A stretch of 64,000 nucleotides of DNA from Bacillus tequilensis KCTC 13622 (GTDB taxonomy: Bacteria; Bacillota; Bacilli; Bacillales; Bacillaceae): assembly GCF_000507145.1 (NCBI RefSeq), contig NZ_AYTO01000036.1:124001-188000 (forward strand), in the 5' to 3' direction. This document shows, piece by piece, positions 9,644 to 21,032 of the stretch. Position numbers and translations under genes: made by a program. Each line of letters opens with the position of its first letter. Positions within the stretch are counted from its first letter, which is position 1. The notes under the pieces are model-generated. The model had not been told where the DNA came from, searched no databases, and saw nothing but the letters and a program-made list of their open reading frames with translations.

Positions 9644-9802
9644 TATACCAGACATGTTTAAGTGATTATTCTGGAATTTGGACAAAAAACCGAATAGTTG
9701 CGGATGAAAGATATTCTTACAGTAAGATATAACAAAAAAATCCTATAGATTTGTTACCCTAACTAAAAAATATGTAATGATTATACCTAGGAGATGTATG
9801 TA

Positions 9803-10228
9803 TTGAATGTAGACCAACAAACATATAAAGAAACAGAAACAGCGGCAAAGTTTATTTTAGAACATAGAAAAGATGATAAAGAGCTTTTGCTTTTCCTAAA
9901 CAAACAAGATTCTATCATGCTGAATCAACTAAAAGTATTCTTTAGCGAACCCCAGCTCACATTCAAACACACCGTCAAAATCGTTTGTTTCGTGACATTT
10001 GTAACTTTATATATTTATTTTTTCAGCACTCGTTTCAATGAGTTAATAGAATTAACTGTACAAATGTTTTTTGCTTTGATCGGTCTTATCTGGGTATTTG
10101 GCGTTTTTCCATTTTCAAGAAAAGTTCAAATTTCTGATCGCTTCAAACAAAAAGCCGAAAACGCCCGTATTGTCGGAATGATTGATTTCGTATTAGAAGA
10201 AAAATATAAAAAAAGCATCTCTGAATAA
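9803..10228 (+). CDS. Small membrane protein, unknown function
   Basis: The product is about 141 residues: a hydrophilic N-terminal region of some 55 residues, then two membrane spans (about 64-85 and 92-112) and a basic C-terminal tail. I prefer the TTG at 9803, because the ribosome site TAGGAG directly abuts the earlier ATG at 9794. I do not recognise the family. It occupies the place of ybfE/ybfF-type genes in the 168 order but I cannot equate it with one. A shortened paralogue lies directly upstream. Confidence 0.6.
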   Translation: MNVDQQTYKETETAAKFILEHRKDDKELLLFLNKQDSIMLNQLKVFFSEPQLTFKHTVKIVCFVTFVTLYIYFFSTRFNELIELTVQMFFALIGLIWVFGVFPFSRKVQISDRFKQKAENARIVGMIDFVLEEKYKKSISE

Positions 10229-10242
10229 CCCCCAGAGATGCT
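10207..10242 (-). terminator. Convergent terminator between the membrane-protein gene and ybfB
   Basis: A 10-bp perfect stem AGCATCTCTG / CAGAGATGCT is followed on the minus strand by seven Ts. The stem overlaps the stop codon of the plus-strand gene, and on the plus strand it lacks a good T-run. Confidence 0.7.
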
Positions 10243-10255
10243 CCTCAACCCTTTC

Positions 10256-11509
10256 CTACACCTTCTCCGCCACAGCCGCACTGTGTTGCGTGACCGCCGC
10301 GGGCTCCCTCAGCATCACATTCATCACACTCGCCAGCACAAGCATCCCGATCGACAAATAAAAAGCCCATGTATACTCACCCGTTACCGTATAGATGACG
10401 CCTGGCACATACGCGCCGAGTGCTGAGCCGATTTGATGGGCGAGCGACAGCCAGCCGATCATGAGACCAATCGAGTAGTTTTGAAAGTACTGGGTTGCAA
10501 GCATTTGAGTCGGCGCAACCGTTGCGAAGTCCACTAACCCAAACAAAATCGCAAAGGCTAAAAGCAAGTAGGGCTCGTGGCTGTAAATGAGTATCACAAT
10601 CGACAGCGCGCGCACCGCATATAAAAAGCACAGGATTTTCCGGCTGCTCCACCGGTCCGCTACAATTCCGGACAGCAAGATGCCGGCGATATTAAAGCCT
10701 GCCAGCAGACTGACAGCGGCACTTGTGACTGTCGTTGAAAAGCCGTGATCGTGAGAAAACGGAATCAAATGAGTATCCATCAGCCCCACGGTCGTAAATC
10801 CGCAGATTAAAAACGGCAACATTAAAAACCAGAATGGCTTCATGCGAAACATCCCCATCACTGAAAGAGCTGTTGTTTTGGGTGCTGTTTCTTTTTCTGA
10901 TTCAGCCAGCCCGCCTATCGGCTCTGCGTTCATTTCTGAAGGGTTGTTCCGCAGCATCAGCAAGGAAGCCGGAAAGACAATCACCATTAACAGCAGTCCC
11001 AACACCACCACCGTCAGCTTCCAGCTAAACCAATGGATCAGCATGAGTGAGCCGGGAACGAGAAGCATTTGCCCCGCTCCAAAACCTGCTTCCATAATCC
11101 CAAAGGCTAGTCCCCGCTTTTTGCTGAACCAATTGACGACCAGCACACTTGCAGCCACATTCGACGCGCCGCCCACTCCAAGCGAGACACCCAGCCCATA
11201 AAGCAGAAACAGCTGCCAAGGCGAGGCGGCAAAGTATGTTAAGAAAATACTGACTCCTGTCAGTAACGCGCTCCATGACAAAACTGCCCGGGCACCCCAT
11301 TTGTCAACAAGCCGCCCGATCACAGGCTGTGATATGCCATACACAATAAAACTCAGTGTAGAAATCAGCGAGATGGTGCCTCTGCCCACTGAAAACTCCT
11401 GTTCCCACGGCTCCACAAACGCTCCAAACGACAGCCGCACCCCCTGAACAGCCAACAAGGTCAAAAAAGTGACGGAGACGATGATCCAAGCATAGTGCAA
11501 TCGTTTCAT
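10256..11509 (-). CDS. ybfB: MFS transporter YbfB
   Basis: This is a 417-residue major facilitator with about 12 spans. The loop 2-3 signature ([10 protein letters not shown]) is near residue 62 and an equivalent ([11 protein letters not shown]) lies in the second half, as in the monocarboxylate/oxalate-formate-like MFS group. I start at ATG 11509, which overlaps the ybfA stop as ATGA, rather than 15 codons earlier inside ybfA. The pairing with a MarR-GNAT regulator suggests that ybfA controls export or uptake of a small acid. The substrate is unknown. Confidence 0.85.
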   Translation of the reverse strand: MKRLHYAWIIVSVTFLTLLAVQGVRLSFGAFVEPWEQEFSVGRGTISLISTLSFIVYGISQPVIGRLVDKWGARAVLSWSALLTGVSIFLTYFAASPWQLFLLYGLGVSLGVGGASNVAASVLVVNWFSKKRGLAFGIMEAGFGAGQMLLVPGSLMLIHWFSWKLTVVVLGLLLMVIVFPASLLMLRNNPSEMNAEPIGGLAESEKETAPKTTALSVMGMFRMKPFWFLMLPFLICGFTTVGLMDTHLIPFSHDHGFSTTVTSAAVSLLAGFNIAGILLSGIVADRWSSRKILCFLYAVRALSIVILIYSHEPYLLLAFAILFGLVDFATVAPTQMLATQYFQNYSIGLMIGWLSLAHQIGSALGAYVPGVIYTVTGEYTWAFYLSIGMLVLASVMNVMLREPAAVTQHSAAVAEKV

Positions 11510-12429
11510 GACAGCACCAAATCCCAGCGTTCTTCTGTCAGCCGCTGCCCCCATAATGGCGCTTCTTGTTTCACTTCACTTATCCTGAATCCACATTTTT
11601 CGTAGAGCGGACGGGCCTCAGCCATGGTGCTCACCGTCCAAAGGAAAATACGGTCAAACTTCATGTCCCGGCAGTATGCAATAAGATGCTCCAGCAATTG
11701 CGTGCCGAGCCCTCTGCCTCGAAAAGCGGCATCAACCAGAAACCATCTAAGCTGCACTGTCTTTTCATCATGTTTGACCAGCCCAACACATCCGGCAAAT
11801 TTCCCGACGCTTTCAGCAATCCATATGTTTTCGATTTCCGCATCAAATGTCTCATGAAGATAAGCTAAAAACGTGTCGTCCCAGCCATGAGCCTCAGCAT
11901 AAAATTGTCTCTGTTTCTCAATAATGAGCTGAAGATCATCAGAAAGATAATAATCTCTAATTGATATCTCTGACGTTCTGGAAGAAAGCGAGTGTGAAAG
12001 GATTGCCTCAATTTCTGCCATCGCTTCCGCAAGCTTATGCTGGTCTTTTTGATTGATTTCCCCCAGCATCAGTTCCACTTGTTCGTTCGCTTTTCCCTCC
12101 AGCTTTTTATAAATCGTTTTCCCCGTTTCCGTAACAAAAATATAATGGTGGCGGGCGTCCTCTTTGCTCTTCTGTTTATAAATTAAATCTTCTTTTTCAA
12201 ACTGCTTCAAAATTCTGCTGACATAGCCCCGGTCTAGCCCAAGCTGATCCTGAAGAGCTTTTGCTGTACAATTCGGCGTATGATAAATCTCAAATAAAAT
12301 CCGTGTTTCTGTTAAGGAAAACGGACTGTCGTAAATGTGCTCATTAAGGAAACCAAGGACATTTGTATAAAATCGGTTGAACTTTCTGAATTTTAATCCG
12401 ACAGATGATTCACTGGTTTTCAAACTCAT
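11506..12429 (-). CDS. ybfA: MarR-type regulator fused to a GNAT acetyltransferase, YbfA
   Basis: The protein has 307 residues in two parts. Residues about 1-150 are a winged-helix MarR domain ([20 protein letters not shown], then [16 protein letters not shown]). Residues about 155-307 are a GNAT domain ([20 protein letters not shown], the acetyl-CoA loop). The open frame begins 30 codons upstream, but that segment contains a perfect -10 and a dyad (12448-12470), so the ATG at 12429 is the likely start. It is translationally coupled to the MFS gene ybfB. Confidence 0.85.
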   Translation of the reverse strand: MSLKTSESSVGLKFRKFNRFYTNVLGFLNEHIYDSPFSLTETRILFEIYHTPNCTAKALQDQLGLDRGYVSRILKQFEKEDLIYKQKSKEDARHHYIFVTETGKTIYKKLEGKANEQVELMLGEINQKDQHKLAEAMAEIEAILSHSLSSRTSEISIRDYYLSDDLQLIIEKQRQFYAEAHGWDDTFLAYLHETFDAEIENIWIAESVGKFAGCVGLVKHDEKTVQLRWFLVDAAFRGRGLGTQLLEHLIAYCRDMKFDRIFLWTVSTMAEARPLYEKCGFRISEVKQEAPLWGQRLTEERWDLVLS

Positions 12430-12447
12430 TCCCACTTTCGTATATCG

Positions 12448-12489
12448 TTGATTAAAGCAATTATAATCAAATATAGTTGCCGAAGTCAA
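12448..12489 (-). promoter_or_regulatory. ybfA promoter with overlapping dyad operator
   Basis: TTGACT (12484-12489) and TATAAT (12460-12465) are 18 bases apart on the minus strand. A perfect inverted repeat, TTGATTA-9-TAATCAA (12448-12470), covers the -10. That is the expected arrangement for an autorepressing MarR regulator. Confidence 0.7.
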
Positions 12490-12515
12490 CGACATGTTAA
12501 GAAAGTGAGGTATTT

Positions 12516-12764
12516 TCATTTACCTGATGCTTTCCTTTTCCTGATTACAATCAATGTAATATAGGATAAAACCAGTGACATCAAGCAATAAACAACAACC
12601 CACCCTAAAAATGATTGATTAAAAATGGTAAAGGTGAGCACGAGCGAAATGATCAAACTAAGCACCGGCATCAAATACACGTTTTTACAAACACACGTCC
12701 CGACAATTGATAACACCATAATTCCTAACGGCAAAATAACGAACGCGATATCTAATTCATCCAC
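12516..12764 (-). CDS. ybeF: Small membrane protein YbeF
   Basis: This is an 82-residue hydrophobic protein with three predicted spans (about 8-27, 30-50 and 53-73) and a basic tail (RKRKASGK). The start is GTG with GGAGG 9 bases upstream. It lies between ybfA and the divergent glp leader. Nothing in the sequence indicates function. Confidence 0.7.
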   Translation of the reverse strand: MDELDIAFVILPLGIMVLSIVGTCVCKNVYLMPVLSLIISLVLTFTIFNQSFLGWVVVYCLMSLVLSYITLIVIRKRKASGK

Positions 12765-12898
12765 CTGTAACAGCCTCCCTCCAAATTTTTATGCTACTAA
12801 CAAAAAAACATAACTGCAACAGTAAAAGGATAATATTCACATTTAGTTTTCCTTTTGAAAATTATCCGTTTACATACACTCCAGACTATGATAATTTA

Positions 12899-12912
12899 AG
12901 AAAGCGCTATCA
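12899..12912 (+). promoter_or_regulatory. cre site (CcpA) in the glpT leader
   Basis: AGAAAGCGCTATCA matches the catabolite-responsive element consensus WGNAARCGYTWNCA at every defined position. It lies just downstream of a weak sigma-A promoter (TTTACA at 12869-12874, TAATTT-like -10 at about 12892). Catabolite repression of glp genes through CcpA is known. Confidence 0.75.
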
Positions 12913-12943
12913 TTATAAGTTAATAGCTTGGATGGAGATGAGG

Positions 12944-13000
12944 AGAGCCAGGATTCCAACCCCTTTTGACAAGGGGTGTTTTCTGGCTCTTTTCGTTTTT
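12944..13000 (+). terminator. glpT leader terminator (GlpP antitermination target)
   Basis: AGAGCCAG pairs with CTGGCTCT around an inner ACCCCTT / AAGGGGT stem, followed by TTTTCGTTTTT. It stands in the untranslated leader 55 bases before glpT. In B. subtilis the antiterminator GlpP with glycerol-3-phosphate allows read-through of such leaders of glp operons. Confidence 0.75.
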
Positions 13001-13054
13001 CGTAAAGGAGGCATGCCTCACATCCAGCATAAACAGCAAAGGGGGATGATTTTG

Positions 13055-14389
13055 ATGCTTCACATCTTTAAGCCGGCTCCTCATATTGAGAGATTGGATG
13101 ATTCAAAGACGGATGCTGCTTATAAACGGCTTAGGCTGCAAGTATTCATTGGCATTTTCATTGGCTACGCGGGCTACTACCTGCTGCGGAAAAACTTTGC
13201 CTTTGCCATTCCTTACCTGCAGGAGCAGGGTTTTTCAAAAACGGAATTGGGCTTGGTGCTGGCCGCTGTGTCGATTGCGTACGGATTTAGCAAATTCATC
13301 ATGGGAATGGTGTCCGACCGCTGCAATCCGAGGTATTTTCTCGCGACAGGCCTATTTTTATCAGCAATCGTTAATATTCTCTTCGTCTCAATGCCTTGGG
13401 TGACTTCGAGCGTTACCATCATGTTTATTTTTATGTTTATCAACGGATGGTTCCAAGGAATGGGCTGGCCGCCATGCGGCAGGACAATGGCCCACTGGTT
13501 TTCCATTAGTGAACGCGGCACAAAAATGTCCATCTGGAATGTCGCCCACAACATTGGCGGCGGTATTCTCGCCCCGCTTGTCACTCTTGGCATCGCGATG
13601 TTCGTGACGTGGAAAAGCGTTTTTTTCTTTCCTGCCATCATCGCCATCATCATTTCATTTTTGATTGTTTTATTGGTTCGCGATACGCCTCAATCCTGCG
13701 GACTCCCGCCAATTGAAGAGTATCGGAATGATTACCCAAAACACGCTTATCAAAATCAGGAAAAAGAATTAACAACAAAAGAAATCCTTTTTCAATATGT
13801 ACTCAACAACAAATTTCTCTGGTACATCGCGTGTGCGAATGTATTTGTTTATTTTGTTCGCTACGGCGTGGTTGACTGGGCGCCTACTTACTTAACAGAA
13901 GCCAAAGGCTTTTCTCCTGAAGACTCGCGCTGGTCGTATTTTCTGTACGAATATGCCGGCATACCGGGAACCATCCTGTGCGGATGGATCAGTGACCGAT
14001 TCTTCAAAAGCCGCCGGGCACCGGCAGGCGTTTTGTTTATGGCGGGCGTTTTCATTGCCGTATTGGTGTACTGGCTGAATCCGGCCGGCAATCCGCTCAT
14101 AGACAACATCGCCCTGATCAGCATCGGCTTCTTAATCTACGGGCCTGTTATGCTGATCGGCCTGCAGGCGATTGACCTCGCACCGAAAAAAGCAGCCGGA
14201 ACTGCAGCCGGTTTGACCGGATTTTTTGGCTACATCGGCGGATCTGCTTTCGCCAACGCCATTATGGGCTTTGTCGTTGACCGGTTTGATTGGAACGGCG
14301 GCTTTATCATGCTGATTTCTTCCTGTATTCTGGCTGTCGTCTTCTTAGCGATGACGTGGAACACAGGAAAGCGGGCTGAGCACGTTTAA
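13055..14389 (+). CDS. glpT: Glycerol-3-phosphate transporter (antiporter)
   Basis: GlpT exchanges glycerol-3-phosphate for phosphate across the membrane. The 444-residue protein has 12 spans and the organophosphate:phosphate antiporter signature ([12 protein letters not shown] near 38, with the Arg of the binding site; [13 protein letters not shown] near 132). The open frame reaches back through the leader terminator; I use ATG 13055, preceded by GGGGG at 9 bases. It is transcribed with glpQ after the cre site and antitermination leader. Confidence 0.96.
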   Translation: MLHIFKPAPHIERLDDSKTDAAYKRLRLQVFIGIFIGYAGYYLLRKNFAFAIPYLQEQGFSKTELGLVLAAVSIAYGFSKFIMGMVSDRCNPRYFLATGLFLSAIVNILFVSMPWVTSSVTIMFIFMFINGWFQGMGWPPCGRTMAHWFSISERGTKMSIWNVAHNIGGGILAPLVTLGIAMFVTWKSVFFFPAIIAIIISFLIVLLVRDTPQSCGLPPIEEYRNDYPKHAYQNQEKELTTKEILFQYVLNNKFLWYIACANVFVYFVRYGVVDWAPTYLTEAKGFSPEDSRWSYFLYEYAGIPGTILCGWISDRFFKSRRAPAGVLFMAGVFIAVLVYWLNPAGNPLIDNIALISIGFLIYGPVMLIGLQAIDLAPKKAAGTAAGLTGFFGYIGGSAFANAIMGFVVDRFDWNGGFIMLISSCILAVVFLAMTWNTGKRAEHV

Positions 14390-14480
14390 GAAACAAACAT
14401 AAAAGATTAATCATTTTCCAACACGCCGTTTACATCTGTTTTTTAATATGAAAGACAGTTATTGATAAGGAGGGGAAATT

Positions 14481-15362
14481 ATGCGGAAAAATAGAATACT
14501 AACCTTGGTTCTTCTGTCGCTGGGCTTATTCTTATTTATGATGACGCCGGTGTCGGCGGCGTCAAAAGGAAATCAGCTGTCACCTGACCGTATCCTGACG
14601 GTCGCGCACAGAGGGGCTTCCGGATATGTACCTGAGCACACGATCCTGTCTTATGAAACCGCACAGAAAATGAAAACGGACTATATTGAATTGGATCTGC
14701 AAATGACAAAAGACGGAAAATTGATCGTCATGCACGATGAAAAACTGGACCGCACCACAAACGGAACGGGCTGGGTAAAAGACCATACGTTCGCAGACAT
14801 TAAGAAGCTTGATGCCGGTTCTTGGTTTAATGAAGCCTATCCAGAAAAAGCAAAGCCGCAGTATGCCGGCCTTAAAGTTCCTACATTAGATGAAGTATTA
14901 GACCGTTTCGGAAAACACGCGAACTACTACATTGAAACAAAATCGCCTGACACCTACCCGGGCATGGAAGAAAAACTAATCGCTTCTTTGCAGAAACATA
15001 ACTTACTAGGCAAACACGCTGCGCGCGGCCAAGTGATCATTCAGTCATTCAGCAAAGAAAGCCTGGTGAAAGTCCATCAATTACAGCCAAACATACCGAC
15101 GGTTCAATTGCTGGAAGCCAAGCAAATGGCATCAATGACAGATGCTGTTTTGGAAGAAATCAAAACATACGCTGTCGGCGCGGGTCCGGATTACAAAGCA
15201 CTGAATGCAGAAAACGTCCAAATGATCCGCAGCCACGGCCTCTTGCTCCACCCTTACACAGTCAATACAGAAGCAGACATGCGCCGCCTGCTTGACTGGG
15301 GAGTAACAGGAGTGTTCACCAACTATCCTGACCTTTTCCGCAAAGTAAAAAAAGGGTACTAA
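14481..15362 (+). CDS. glpQ: Glycerophosphodiester phosphodiesterase, secreted
   Basis: GlpQ releases glycerol-3-phosphate from glycerophosphodiesters and from wall teichoic acid ends, supplying GlpT. The 293-residue precursor has a signal peptide cut near VSAAS. GDPD motifs are AHRGASGYVPEHT (His about 43), ELDLQMTKDG (metal-binding Glu/Asp) and MHDEKLDRTTNG. The start follows AAGGAGGGG. It forms an operon with glpT, 91 bases apart. Confidence 0.96.
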   Translation: MRKNRILTLVLLSLGLFLFMMTPVSAASKGNQLSPDRILTVAHRGASGYVPEHTILSYETAQKMKTDYIELDLQMTKDGKLIVMHDEKLDRTTNGTGWVKDHTFADIKKLDAGSWFNEAYPEKAKPQYAGLKVPTLDEVLDRFGKHANYYIETKSPDTYPGMEEKLIASLQKHNLLGKHAARGQVIIQSFSKESLVKVHQLQPNIPTVQLLEAKQMASMTDAVLEEIKTYAVGAGPDYKALNAENVQMIRSHGLLLHPYTVNTEADMRRLLDWGVTGVFTNYPDLFRKVKKGY

Positions 15363-15401
15363 ACGAAAAAACCTTGCGCCCTCCGCGCAAGGTTTTCGTT
15401 T
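15362..15401. terminator. Bidirectional terminator between glpQ and ybeC
   Basis: ACCTTGCGC / GCGCAAGGT flanked by A- and T-runs on both sides works for both convergent genes. Confidence 0.85.
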
Positions 15402-17019
15402 ATTCTTTTCCGGCAGCAGCTTCTGACTGACTGTTCAGCAGCTGCGAATTAATCTCTTTCGCATCCTTTAAGTATTCTGTCTGGTAGCCGCTCTTCAGCG
15501 CCCACACATAGAATACGAGCGATACAATTGCAATCAGAACCATATCCCAGCCGTAATGAATGACATTCAGGCCGCCGAATTTATCACTGCCCAAATAGGA
15601 AATAATCATCATAACGAGCAGATAAAACACCATCCAGATGCCGCCTTTGAAGTTCTGGCCAAACCCTTTCCATTTCGCCTTCGCTTGATAATAGAAATAA
15701 ATCGGAAGACCGATCAGGATGATAAACAGAACCTGACCTGTTAACGGCCAGCGGGCCCAATACAGCACGAGCGACGCAAAGATAAATCCAAGCGGCGCAA
15801 TCACGTTTAAGCCTTTTAAACGAAGAGGCCTGTACAGGTCTTTCCCCGTCCGTCTCAATGTCATCACTGTAACCGGGCCGGTGATATAAGAAATTAACGT
15901 GGCAACAGAAATAATTTCCGCTAACACGCCCCACCCTCTGAACAGGAACAAAAAGATGAACGAAACAATCAAGTTAAAAAACATCGCTTGGCGTGGAACG
16001 CCGTAAATCGGATGAAGCTTTCCGAATATACTTGGCATATATTTGTTTTTCTCCATACCGTAAATCATGCGGGACGTTGTCGCCGTATACGTAATACCAG
16101 TTCCGGACGGTGACACAAAGGCATCCGCATATAACACGATGACAAGCCAGTTAATATTCAGCGCAATCGCCAAATCAGCAAAAGGAGAATTAAAGTTCAA
16201 ATGGCTCCAGCCGTGAGCAATATCAGAAGGATTCACTGCTCCGATGAAGGCGATCTGCAGCAGGACATAAATGACTGTTGCAACGATAAGGGAGCCGACA
16301 ACCGCGATCGGAATCGATTTCCCCGGGTTTTTCGCTTCCCCCGCCATATTAATCGGGCTTTGGAAACCGTTAAACGCGAAGACGATACCCGAAGTTGCAA
16401 CCGCCGTCAGCACACTCGCCCAGCCATTCGGCGCAATGCTTTGACCGGACGTAAAGTTTTCTCCGTGGAATCCAACAAACAGCAAAGCCCCGATTGTCAG
16501 ACCCGGAATGATAATTTTAAAAATTGTAATGAATGAGTTCGCTTTGGAAAATAGATTGACTGTCCAGTAGTTCAGCAGGAAATAAATAAGAAGCAATACA
16601 GAGGCAAATGCTAATCCTTCCCCAGTCAGCGTTCCATTCTTCACCAAACCGCTTGTCCATTTCGCCCATTCCCAAGGCCACGAGCTCATATATTGAACAG
16701 AGGCCACCGCTTCAACCGGAATAACGGACACAATCGCAATCCAGTTGGCCCAGCCCGCGATAAACCCGATGAACGAACCGTGTGAATATTGCGTATATTT
16801 TACCATTCCCCCGGCTTCAGGGAACATGGAACCTAATTCACTGTAAGAAAGAGCAATAAATAAAATGACGACCATTCCAATAATCCATGAAATGATAGCA
16901 GCTGGTCCTGCTATTTGGGCCGCACGCCAAGCCCCGAACAGCCAGCCTGAACCGATCATAGATCCGAGCCCGACCATCATGAGGGAAAACGTTCCCATTC
17001 TTCGATGCAATTGATTCAT
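15400..17019 (-). CDS. ybeC: Amino-acid permease (APC family) YbeC
   Basis: This is a 539-residue APC-superfamily permease with about 12-14 spans. The first span carries the family glycine motif (GLGSMIGSGWLFG near residue 22) and span 6 has GFQSPINMAGEAKNPGKS. The ATG at 17019, eight bases after AAAGGTG, fits better than the start ten codons upstream. The substrate is unknown. It is transcribed alone and converges on glpQ. Confidence 0.85.
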   Translation of the reverse strand: MNQLHRRMGTFSLMMVGLGSMIGSGWLFGAWRAAQIAGPAAIISWIIGMVVILFIALSYSELGSMFPEAGGMVKYTQYSHGSFIGFIAGWANWIAIVSVIPVEAVASVQYMSSWPWEWAKWTSGLVKNGTLTGEGLAFASVLLLIYFLLNYWTVNLFSKANSFITIFKIIIPGLTIGALLFVGFHGENFTSGQSIAPNGWASVLTAVATSGIVFAFNGFQSPINMAGEAKNPGKSIPIAVVGSLIVATVIYVLLQIAFIGAVNPSDIAHGWSHLNFNSPFADLAIALNINWLVIVLYADAFVSPSGTGITYTATTSRMIYGMEKNKYMPSIFGKLHPIYGVPRQAMFFNLIVSFIFLFLFRGWGVLAEIISVATLISYITGPVTVMTLRRTGKDLYRPLRLKGLNVIAPLGFIFASLVLYWARWPLTGQVLFIILIGLPIYFYYQAKAKWKGFGQNFKGGIWMVFYLLVMMIISYLGSDKFGGLNVIHYGWDMVLIAIVSLVFYVWALKSGYQTEYLKDAKEINSQLLNSQSEAAAGKE

Positions 17020-17287
17020 ATCGTAAACACCTTTCATGTATGATGACATTTTCTTGCTAATTATATTATTATTCTGATTACTTTACTTTGTCAATATTTA
17101 TCGAATTATGGCTGAAAATAATAAAACGTCAATGTATATTACCTTCCAATACAGGAATGAAGTCACTAGTTCCTTCATTAGTGGAATTAATTGTAAATAT
17201 AAATGATAAAAATACAGGAGGTTTAGCGATAATCAAAACGGGAATGATACAGGAAACACTACTCTTACAATAGAAAGGAGTATCACC

Positions 17288-17548
17288 ATGAAACAAAAGC
17301 TGTTACTTTCAGGTCTCGCTGTTTCAACCGTCGGCATCACTTCTTATCTATTAAAAGATCCGTCAAATCGCCAAAAAGCAAGAGAATTCATTCACAGTAT
17401 GAAAATGAAAATGACCAAACAGCCAAGTATGGAATCGTTCCCTGTCGATAAAGCAGGACACCCGCACCCGGAAGATATTGAAGATAACAAAATGGTATCA
17501 GAAGGCTCCATGTATCCTGTCCAATATTACGATGAAAAAAAGAAGTAA
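17288..17548 (+). CDS. ybyB: Conserved small protein YbyB
   Basis: This is an 86-residue basic protein with a single N-terminal hydrophobic stretch (LLLSGLAVSTVGITSYLL) followed by a lysine-rich region resembling YtxH-like anchored proteins (DPSNRQKAREFIHSMKMKM). It ends in an acidic tail and DEKKK. GAAAGGAG stands before the ATG. Probably membrane-anchored. Function is unknown. Confidence 0.75.
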   Translation: MKQKLLLSGLAVSTVGITSYLLKDPSNRQKAREFIHSMKMKMTKQPSMESFPVDKAGHPHPEDIEDNKMVSEGSMYPVQYYDEKKK

Positions 17549-17553
17549 GCCAA

Positions 17554-17586
17554 AAGCTCCCTTCATTCAAAAGGGAGCTTTTTAAT
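17554..17586. terminator. Terminator between ybyB and cypC
   Basis: AAGCTCCCTT / AAGGGAGCTT with a T-run on the plus strand and partial A/T symmetry serves the convergent genes. Confidence 0.8.
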
Positions 17587-18843
<1,257 letters not shown>

Positions 18844-19073
18844 CTAAGCCGCCTTCCTTTTTACCCTTTTTTTCACGTTATCTAATATGTATAAACCCTA
18901 TAATAGTATTTGTTTACAGAATCCGATTCAAGCGCTTGTAAGTGCTTTTCAGCTGTCATGAACATCTTTATCGGGCGGAATACGAGATAAGGGTGAACCT
19001 GTTTGGCATTCCGACACAAAAACCATAGACGACCTGATCACATCCAAATGTAGAAGCCCTGCAATGCAGGGCT

Positions 19074-19265
19074 CTATATCTCATGCTCAAAACAATAATG
19101 ATTCACAAGCTCTTCAATCAAATCATGATCGGGATATTCCCCGTTAAATTCAAATTCGATTTCTTCCACAAACTCTCCGTAATGGTACACATGGATGGCT
19201 CCGTTTTGACGGACGACGCTAAACTCCGGCTGAAATGTATATCCGCTTCGTTCAATTGCTCCCAT
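19074..19265 (-). CDS. ybxH: Small protein YbxH
   Basis: This is a 63-residue acidic protein (FVEEIEFEFNGEYPDHDLIEELVNHY) of the kind found in a sporulation-linked pair with csgA, 17 bases upstream. The stop lies at the foot of a hairpin (AGCCCTGC / GCAGGGCT at about 19050-19068) that may terminate the pair. Function is unknown. Confidence 0.75.
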   Translation of the reverse strand: MGAIERSGYTFQPEFSVVRQNGAIHVYHYGEFVEEIEFEFNGEYPDHDLIEELVNHYCFEHEI

Positions 19266-19282
19266 TTCTCATCCCGCCTTTC

Positions 19283-19531
19283 TCAAAGCAATAATTCATA
19301 CACCTCGTTTAATTCTTTGGCCCGTTTTTGGTCCTGTTCATTCTGGGCATACTTAATTTCTTTTTCTAAGACGTGGTTCAAAAAAGACATTTCATTGTCA
19401 TCTAAGTCTTTTACAAATTCCTCTTCATTCACATACCGCTTCGCGAGCATTTTCTTGCAAATCCGCTGGCAAACTTCATTTTCAAGATGGTTTGAAAGTG
19501 ATTCGCGCAAATAACCGAGTGTAACATCCAT
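19283..19531 (-). CDS. csgA: Sporulation-specific protein CsgA
   Basis: This is an 82-residue helical, charged protein (LEKEIKYAQNEQDQKRAKELNEVYELLL) matching the B. subtilis csgA product, a forespore-expressed protein annotated as SASP-like. AAAGGTGTTCATAAA precedes the ATG. Sigma-G control is expected from the family, but I do not see a convincing sigma-G promoter by eye. It forms an operon with ybxH. Confidence 0.8.
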   Translation of the reverse strand: MDVTLGYLRESLSNHLENEVCQRICKKMLAKRYVNEEEFVKDLDDNEMSFLNHVLEKEIKYAQNEQDQKRAKELNEVYELLL

Positions 19532-19600
19532 TTTATGAACACCTTTCCTTTTGCTATCTTTACCCTATAGCTTGCTGAAATAGAAAAAATCCATACGCCA

Positions 19601-19635
19601 AAAAATAAAAAAAGAGACATCCGTGAATGTCTCTT
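19601..19635 (-). terminator. Terminator after ybxG
   Basis: The minus strand reads AGAGACAT / ATGTCTCT then seven Ts, just past the ybxG stop. Confidence 0.8.
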
Positions 19636-19643
19636 TTCCTATG

Positions 19644-21032
19644 TTATTCAACCGCTTGATCGCTTTTTGTCAAATTGGCCTGCGAACGCTTGCCAATCCC
19701 GAACACATAATAACTAATGACCACAAACGCTAAGAAAATCACGCCTACAATCAGAGAGATACGCGTATCATCATTGAACCACATGCCGACCAGAACCATC
19801 AGTAAGAAAGCAATCGTCATATAATTCGTGAAAGGGGCAAACGGCATTTTGAATGGATGTTTATTTAATGCAGCGCCCTTCGCTTTTCTGAATCCGATGT
19901 GGCTGATCAAAATGATAAACCAAGGAATCATGCCAGGCAGCACGCTTGCGCTGTATACATATACAAAAATCTTCGGCGGCGCGATATAATTCAGCACAAC
20001 ACCGGCAGCCAAACCGAGCAGCACCGCGATTGTGCCATAGAGCGGCACCCCATTGCGTGAAACCTTCGTAAAGAATTTCGGTGCTTGTCCATTTACACCC
20101 AGAGTATAAAGCATACGGCCCGCGCTGAAAATTCCGCTGTTACAGCCGGACATCGCCGCTGTAATCACGACAAAGTTAATGATGCCGGCCGCTGCCGTTA
20201 TTCCGATTTTCGAGAATGTAGACACGAACGGACTTCCGAGTGAGTTCAGCTCATCCCATGGATACACCGTTACGATTACAAAAATAGCGCCAATATAGAA
20301 AATCAAAATACGCCAGATAATACTTTGAATCGCACTTCTTAGCGTGTTTTGCGGGTCTTTCGCCTCACCGGCTGTAATCCCGATCAGCTCAACCCCTTGA
20401 TAGGCCGCAATGACAAGTGACAGCGCAAAGAAGAATCCAGAGAAACCGCCTGCAAAGAAGCCTCCGTGAGACCACAGATTCGACAAGCCGATCGCATCCC
20501 CGCCGTTGCCAAATCCGAAGAAAATAATCCCGAATCCGGCAATAATCATCAAGATAATTGTCACGATTTTAATCATCGCAAACCAAAATTCAAACTCGCC
20601 AAAAGACTTAACAGAAATTAAATTCGCCGCACCAAGAATCACCATTGCCACGATACCAGGTATCCAAGCAGGCAAATCCGGGAACCAATACTTCATATAA
20701 GAGCCGACAGCGATAATTTCTGACATGCCGACGATAATCCACTGGAACCAGTTGCTCCAGGCTGTTATATAGCCTGCCAGCGGGTGAATATATTGATGGC
20801 CGAATGTCGCAAAAGAACCCGTGCTCGGCTCGACATAAAGCATTTCACCCATCGCACGCATAATAAAAAAGATAAAAATTCCGGATATTGCATAAGCCAG
20901 AAGGACAGACGGGCCAGTCCATGAAATGGTGCTGGCTGAACCCATAAACAAGCCAACACCGATCGTACCGCCCAAGGCAATCATCTGAATATGACGCGCG
21001 CCCAGGCCCCTCTTTAATTCTTTATTTGCCAC
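19644..21032 (-). CDS. ybxG: Amino-acid permease YbxG
   Basis: This is a 462-residue APC permease of the amino-acid transporter (AAT) type. It has [26 protein letters not shown] at the first span, in two parts of the usual signature, and AVISPSTGSF-like [15 protein letters not shown] in span 3. GTG at 21032, eight bases after AGGAGG, is the start; the frame extends 29 codons upstream without a ribosome site. Its 168 relative is described as a threonine or hydroxy-amino-acid permease. It marks the left edge of the accessory island. Confidence 0.87.
   Translation of the reverse strand: MANKELKRGLGARHIQMIALGGTIGVGLFMGSASTISWTGPSVLLAYAISGIFIFFIMRAMGEMLYVEPSTGSFATFGHQYIHPLAGYITAWSNWFQWIIVGMSEIIAVGSYMKYWFPDLPAWIPGIVAMVILGAANLISVKSFGEFEFWFAMIKIVTIILMIIAGFGIIFFGFGNGGDAIGLSNLWSHGGFFAGGFSGFFFALSLVIAAYQGVELIGITAGEAKDPQNTLRSAIQSIIWRILIFYIGAIFVIVTVYPWDELNSLGSPFVSTFSKIGITAAAGIINFVVITAAMSGCNSGIFSAGRMLYTLGVNGQAPKFFTKVSRNGVPLYGTIAVLLGLAAGVVLNYIAPPKIFVYVYSASVLPGMIPWFIILISHIGFRKAKGAALNKHPFKMPFAPFTNYMTIAFLLMVLVGMWFNDDTRISLIVGVIFLAFVVISYYVFGIGKRSQANLTKSDQAVE

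Noticed and set aside
13001-13054. Earlier glpT start at the ATG directly after AAAGGAGG
   Set aside because: The spacing of about one base is too short for initiation. ATG 13055 gives the known length and better spacing.
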